A program made the translations under genes and the position numbers. From an uncultured Porphyromonadaceae bacterium (GTDB lineage Bacteria > Bacteroidota > Bacteroidia > Bacteroidales > Muribaculaceae): DNA of 8,802 nucleotides. The stretch covers positions 1 to 8,802 of the forward strand of contig CALJBF010000178.1 in NCBI GenBank assembly GCA_938027385.1, written 5' to 3'. The notes under the pieces are model-generated. The model saw only the letters and a program-made list of their open reading frames with translations. It ran no database searches and was not told the DNA's origin. Positions 6,156 through 8,802 of this stretch are shown one piece after another. Every line of letters starts with the position of its first letter. The stretch's first letter is position 1.

Positions 6156-8141
6156 TCAGCGGGCCAGGGGGAGGCGGTATAGGCGGAACGTGAGCGGGGG
6201 GAGGGTGTCGGTGAGGTTGCCGTCGACATCGAGCGTCAGGGTAGAGGTGGCGGGCACTATCCGGGTTGGGTTCTCGAATGTGTTGTCGGCCTCGGGGGTG
6301 TCTGAGGCGAGGGTGACGGTTTCGACATCGCCGCTGAGGGCTGTTTTCTTCTTCAGGTGCGGACGGATTGTGAGCGTGACATCCCCGTCGCCGGTGTTCA
6401 CGGCCTTGATGATATAGCAACGGCTGTCGTCGTCATATACGGCCGAGGCAAAGATTCCCGACTGTTCCGGGTTTCCGGCGGCGGGTTTGCCGTCGAGGGT
6501 GAGCGGAATCACGCGGCTGCCGCGGTTGGCGGCATACAGCTGCTGCACATAGTAGCTCACCGACGGAACTACCGTCTGGTTGTCGAACCAGATGAGGTCG
6601 GGGCGCCACTGCCATCCGTTTTTGTGGGCCAGCAACGGGGCGTAGGTGGCCATGTGCACTACGTCGGCGTTGCGTTCAAGTCCGGTCATGAACGCGGCCT
6701 CGTATATGGCGGCGCGGTAATTGTTTCTCTTCATGCCGCGGGTGTGGCAGGCATATTCGCCGGCGAAGACACGCGGCCCTTTGCGGTCATAGTCGTCATA
6801 GCGGTTACCATGGCTCAGGAACCAGTTCTCGTCGCGGTAGAAGTGCTCGTCGACGAGGTCTACGCCGATATTCTTCATCTCGGGCCAGAGATAGTCGAAC
6901 TTGTCACCCTCCGAGTCGGGCCCTGACGAGCCGATTATCTTTATCTCGGGATGGGCCTTGCGTATCGCCTCTACGGCGGGGCGGAGCCTCTCCACATATT
7001 CGGGACCCCACTGCTCGTTGCCGAAAGCCAGCAGTTTCATGTTGAAAGGCTCGGGGTGACCTGCCCGGGCGCGCACGGCGCCCCAGGGAGTGGTGACATC
7101 GCCGTTGGCGAACTCTATCAGATCTATGGCGTCGTCAATGAATGTCTGCAGGCTGTCGAGGGGAATCTGCCGGTCGACGGAATTCTGGTACTGGCATACC
7201 AGGCCGGCGTTAAGCACGGGCAGCGGCTCGGCGCCCAGATCCTCGCACAGCTGGAAGTATTCGAGAAATCCGAGTCCCAGCGACTGGAAATAGTCGGGGA
7301 ACAGACGGTTGGCGAATGTGGTCTGCCAGCGGTTTTCGTTCAGCGGACGGTTCTCTACGGGTCCGATGCTGTTCTTCCACTGATAGCGTGTGGCGGGGTC
7401 GGTGCCCTCCACGATGCATCCGCCGGGGAAACGGAATACCCCGGGGTGCAGGTTTTCAAGCGCCTCGGCGATGTCGCGCCGCAGGCCGTTGGGGCGCCCT
7501 TTGTATGTGTCGGCGGGGAAGAGCGATATGTGCTCAAGGTCGACAGCCGGCTGTCCGGCGAGGAGCCGCAGCCGCAGTTCGCCGTCGGCTGTCGCGCGCC
7601 CCGGCGTCAGCACCGCCTCGTACTTCTTCCATTCGCCCGAGGCGACGGTAAGCTCGGTCTCGGCAACCGCCTGGTTGTCGGTGTCGGTTCCCGGCTCAAG
7701 CAGACTTACACACAGTCGCGATTCACCCCCGTCGGCCACGCGGGCCCAGACGCTGAACCGATATTCCTCGCCGGCCTTGCAGGAGATGCCCCAGAACCCC
7801 TCGTTGCCGAGGGTGGTGCGTTTTTCGTGATGGCCGGTGTCTGTGAGCCTGACGTAATGCGGATTCCGCTCGAACGGCCCGTCATCCATCAGTCGCACGT
7901 CGCCCGACACATTCCACCCCGCGAAATGGTCGGGGTGGAACTCGAACGACCGGTTTTTTACCAGCTCGGCATACAGGCCGCCGTCGGCGGCATAGTTGAT
8001 ATCCTCGAAAAAGAGGCCGTACATGGTGGGCTGTACGGGTGCGCCGGGCTTGTCGGCGCGTAGTTCAAGGGTGACGTCGGCGGCTGTGGCGCGGCCGATG
8101 GCGGCCGCGGCCACCAGCAGGCATGCTATGGTTTTCTTCAT
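6156..8141 (-). CDS. secreted GH51 alpha-L-arabinofuranosidase
   Basis: Releases terminal alpha-L-arabinofuranosyl units from arabinan, arabinoxylan or pectin side chains, probably in the periplasm or at the cell surface. The 661-residue protein has a signal peptide at 1-20 (MKKTIACLLVAAAAIGRATA). A YGLFFEDINYAADGG block (41-55) begins the GH51 fold, and an inserted carbohydrate-binding (CBM4_9-like) beta-sandwich spans about 70-210. The barrel continues through FRFPGGCIVEGTD (236-248). E376 in FGNEQWG is the acid/base and E462 in FAGEYACH the likely nucleophile. The C-terminal alpha-L-AF_C beta-domain runs to the end. Length fits the secreted CBM-containing type rather than the intracellular type of about 500 residues. 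The ATG overlaps the aldolase stop in an ATGA arrangement (8138-8141), implying translational coupling. The substrate is inferred from the family only. Confidence 0.93.
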   Translation of the reverse strand: MKKTIACLLVAAAAIGRATAADVTLELRADKPGAPVQPTMYGLFFEDINYAADGGLYAELVKNRSFEFHPDHFAGWNVSGDVRLMDDGPFERNPHYVRLTDTGHHEKRTTLGNEGFWGISCKAGEEYRFSVWARVADGGESRLCVSLLEPGTDTDNQAVAETELTVASGEWKKYEAVLTPGRATADGELRLRLLAGQPAVDLEHISLFPADTYKGRPNGLRRDIAEALENLHPGVFRFPGGCIVEGTDPATRYQWKNSIGPVENRPLNENRWQTTFANRLFPDYFQSLGLGFLEYFQLCEDLGAEPLPVLNAGLVCQYQNSVDRQIPLDSLQTFIDDAIDLIEFANGDVTTPWGAVRARAGHPEPFNMKLLAFGNEQWGPEYVERLRPAVEAIRKAHPEIKIIGSSGPDSEGDKFDYLWPEMKNIGVDLVDEHFYRDENWFLSHGNRYDDYDRKGPRVFAGEYACHTRGMKRNNYRAAIYEAAFMTGLERNADVVHMATYAPLLAHKNGWQWRPDLIWFDNQTVVPSVSYYVQQLYAANRGSRVIPLTLDGKPAAGNPEQSGIFASAVYDDDSRCYIIKAVNTGDGDVTLTIRPHLKKKTALSGDVETVTLASDTPEADNTFENPTRIVPATSTLTLDVDGNLTDTLPPLTFRLYRLPLAR

Positions 8142-8802
8142 ATCAAGTTATGATGAGGGGTGTATGAGAGGGCCTCGCGGCATTTGTCGGTGATAGTCTG
8201 CCAGTCGTCGGCGGCAATCACCTCTTTGGGGAAGAGTTTGCTACCCATGCCGACGCACCATACGCCTGCGGCGAACCATCCGCGCAGGTTTTCGGCTGTG
8301 GGCTCTACGCCTCCGGTCACCATAAGCCTCGACCAGGGCATGGGGGCAAGCAGACCCTTTACGAATTTCGGGCCGAGCACATCGCCGGGGAACACCTTGC
8401 AGATGTCGCAACCGGCCTCCTGGGCGAAACCGACTTCCGATACCGTGCCGCATCCGGGCACGTATGGCACCAGGCGCCGGTTGCATATCCGGGCCACCTC
8501 GGGGTTGAACAGCGGGCCCACCACAAAGCATGCGCCCAGCTGAAGGTAAAGCGCGGCTGTAGCGGGGTCGACCACCGAGCCTACGCCGAGAGCCATATGC
8601 GGGCACTCCCTGGCGGCGAACTTCACGAGGTCGCCGAATATCTCGTGGGCGAAATCGCCACGGTTTGTGAACTCGAAGGCGCGGATACCACCCTCATAGC
8701 AGGCTTTCAGCACCTGCCGGGCCACTGCGGCGTCCTTGTGGTAAAACACCGGCACCACGGGTGCCCCATTTATCCTGGCCATGACGGCCAGCTTGTCGAA
8801 AC
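8138..8802 (-). CDS. eda: KDPG/KHG aldolase family protein (5' end cut by window edge)
   Basis: Class I aldolase that splits 2-keto-3-deoxy-6-phosphogluconate (or 4-hydroxy-2-oxoglutarate) to pyruvate plus an aldehyde; cytosolic. Numbering from the Met at 8782, E37 and R41 lie in FEFTNRGDF, GVGSVVDP is at 66-73, PGCGTVSEVGFAQEAGCD at 109-126, and the Schiff-base lysine is K129 in CKVFPGD. MVTGGVEPTAENL holds the phosphate-binding glycine region. The frame continues upstream of this Met as FDKLAV to the window edge. Relatives of this type begin with a similar FD-containing stretch, so the true start is probably outside and the gene is annotated as partial. It overlaps the GH51 gene by 4 nt. 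Aldolases of this kind commonly serve galacturonate and glucuronate breakdown; pairing with an arabinofuranosidase hints at pectin use, which is an inference. Confidence 0.88.
   Translation of the reverse strand, partial: FDKLAVMARINGAPVVPVFYHKDAAVARQVLKACYEGGIRAFEFTNRGDFAHEIFGDLVKFAARECPHMALGVGSVVDPATAALYLQLGACFVVGPLFNPEVARICNRRLVPYVPGCGTVSEVGFAQEAGCDICKVFPGDVLGPKFVKGLLAPMPWSRLMVTGGVEPTAENLRGWFAAGVWCVGMGSKLFPKEVIAADDWQTITDKCREALSYTPHHNLI

Noticed and set aside
6951..8063. A 370-codon open frame on the plus strand opposite the GH51 gene, and similar long open frames opposite GH31.
   Set aside because: These are antisense shadows produced by high-GC codon use. They lack recognisable motifs, while the opposite strand encodes complete glycosidases with catalytic residues.

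Overview
The window looks like chromosomal DNA from a GC-rich member of the Bacteroidales, plausibly Muribaculaceae-like, although the family is an inference. Three kinds of evidence point there. Promoters match the Bacteroidetes sigma pattern (a TTTG-like -33 box about 20 nt before TAnnTTTG). Shine-Dalgarno sequences are mostly absent. The gene content is typical: secreted GH31 and GH51 glycosidases, an OmpA-type lipoprotein, and a KDPG-aldolase paralogue with the FEFTNRGD motif.

Layout, left to right. Positions 1-61 hold a leftward promoter for a gene outside the window. Positions 123-1096 hold a leftward queD-queE pair for 7-deazaguanine (queuosine precursor) synthesis. Positions 1203-2249 hold a leftward, AT-richer gene for a DUF1016/YhcG-type PD-(D/E)XK nuclease. 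It lies between two perfect 56-bp direct repeats (1114-1169 and 2329-2384). Each repeat carries the same TAATTTTG promoter box, one in front of queD and one in front of the nuclease gene. Positions 2499-3386 hold a rightward OmpA-family lipoprotein gene followed by a strong terminator hairpin. Positions 3593-5932 hold a rightward secreted GH31 glycosidase with its own promoter. Positions 5933-6155 form a convergent intergenic region with a roughly 97-bp imperfect inverted repeat. Positions 6156-8802 hold a leftward pair, a KDPG/KHG aldolase cut by the window edge and a secreted GH51 alpha-L-arabinofuranosidase, overlapping as ATGA.

How the genes fit together: QueD and QueE catalyse consecutive steps of one pathway. 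The aldolase and GH51 enzyme appear translationally coupled and probably belong to plant-polysaccharide (arabinan or pectin side chain) use. GH31 is another glycan-degrading enzyme, but no SusC/SusD pair is visible, so a polysaccharide utilisation locus cannot be claimed. The most unusual feature is the nuclease gene. It looks like an acquired 1,215-bp unit whose arrival duplicated the queD promoter, leaving both queD and the newcomer with identical promoter copies. No defence partner (methyltransferase, specificity subunit or toxin) is visible next to it. I see no RNA gene, CRISPR array or insertion sequence.
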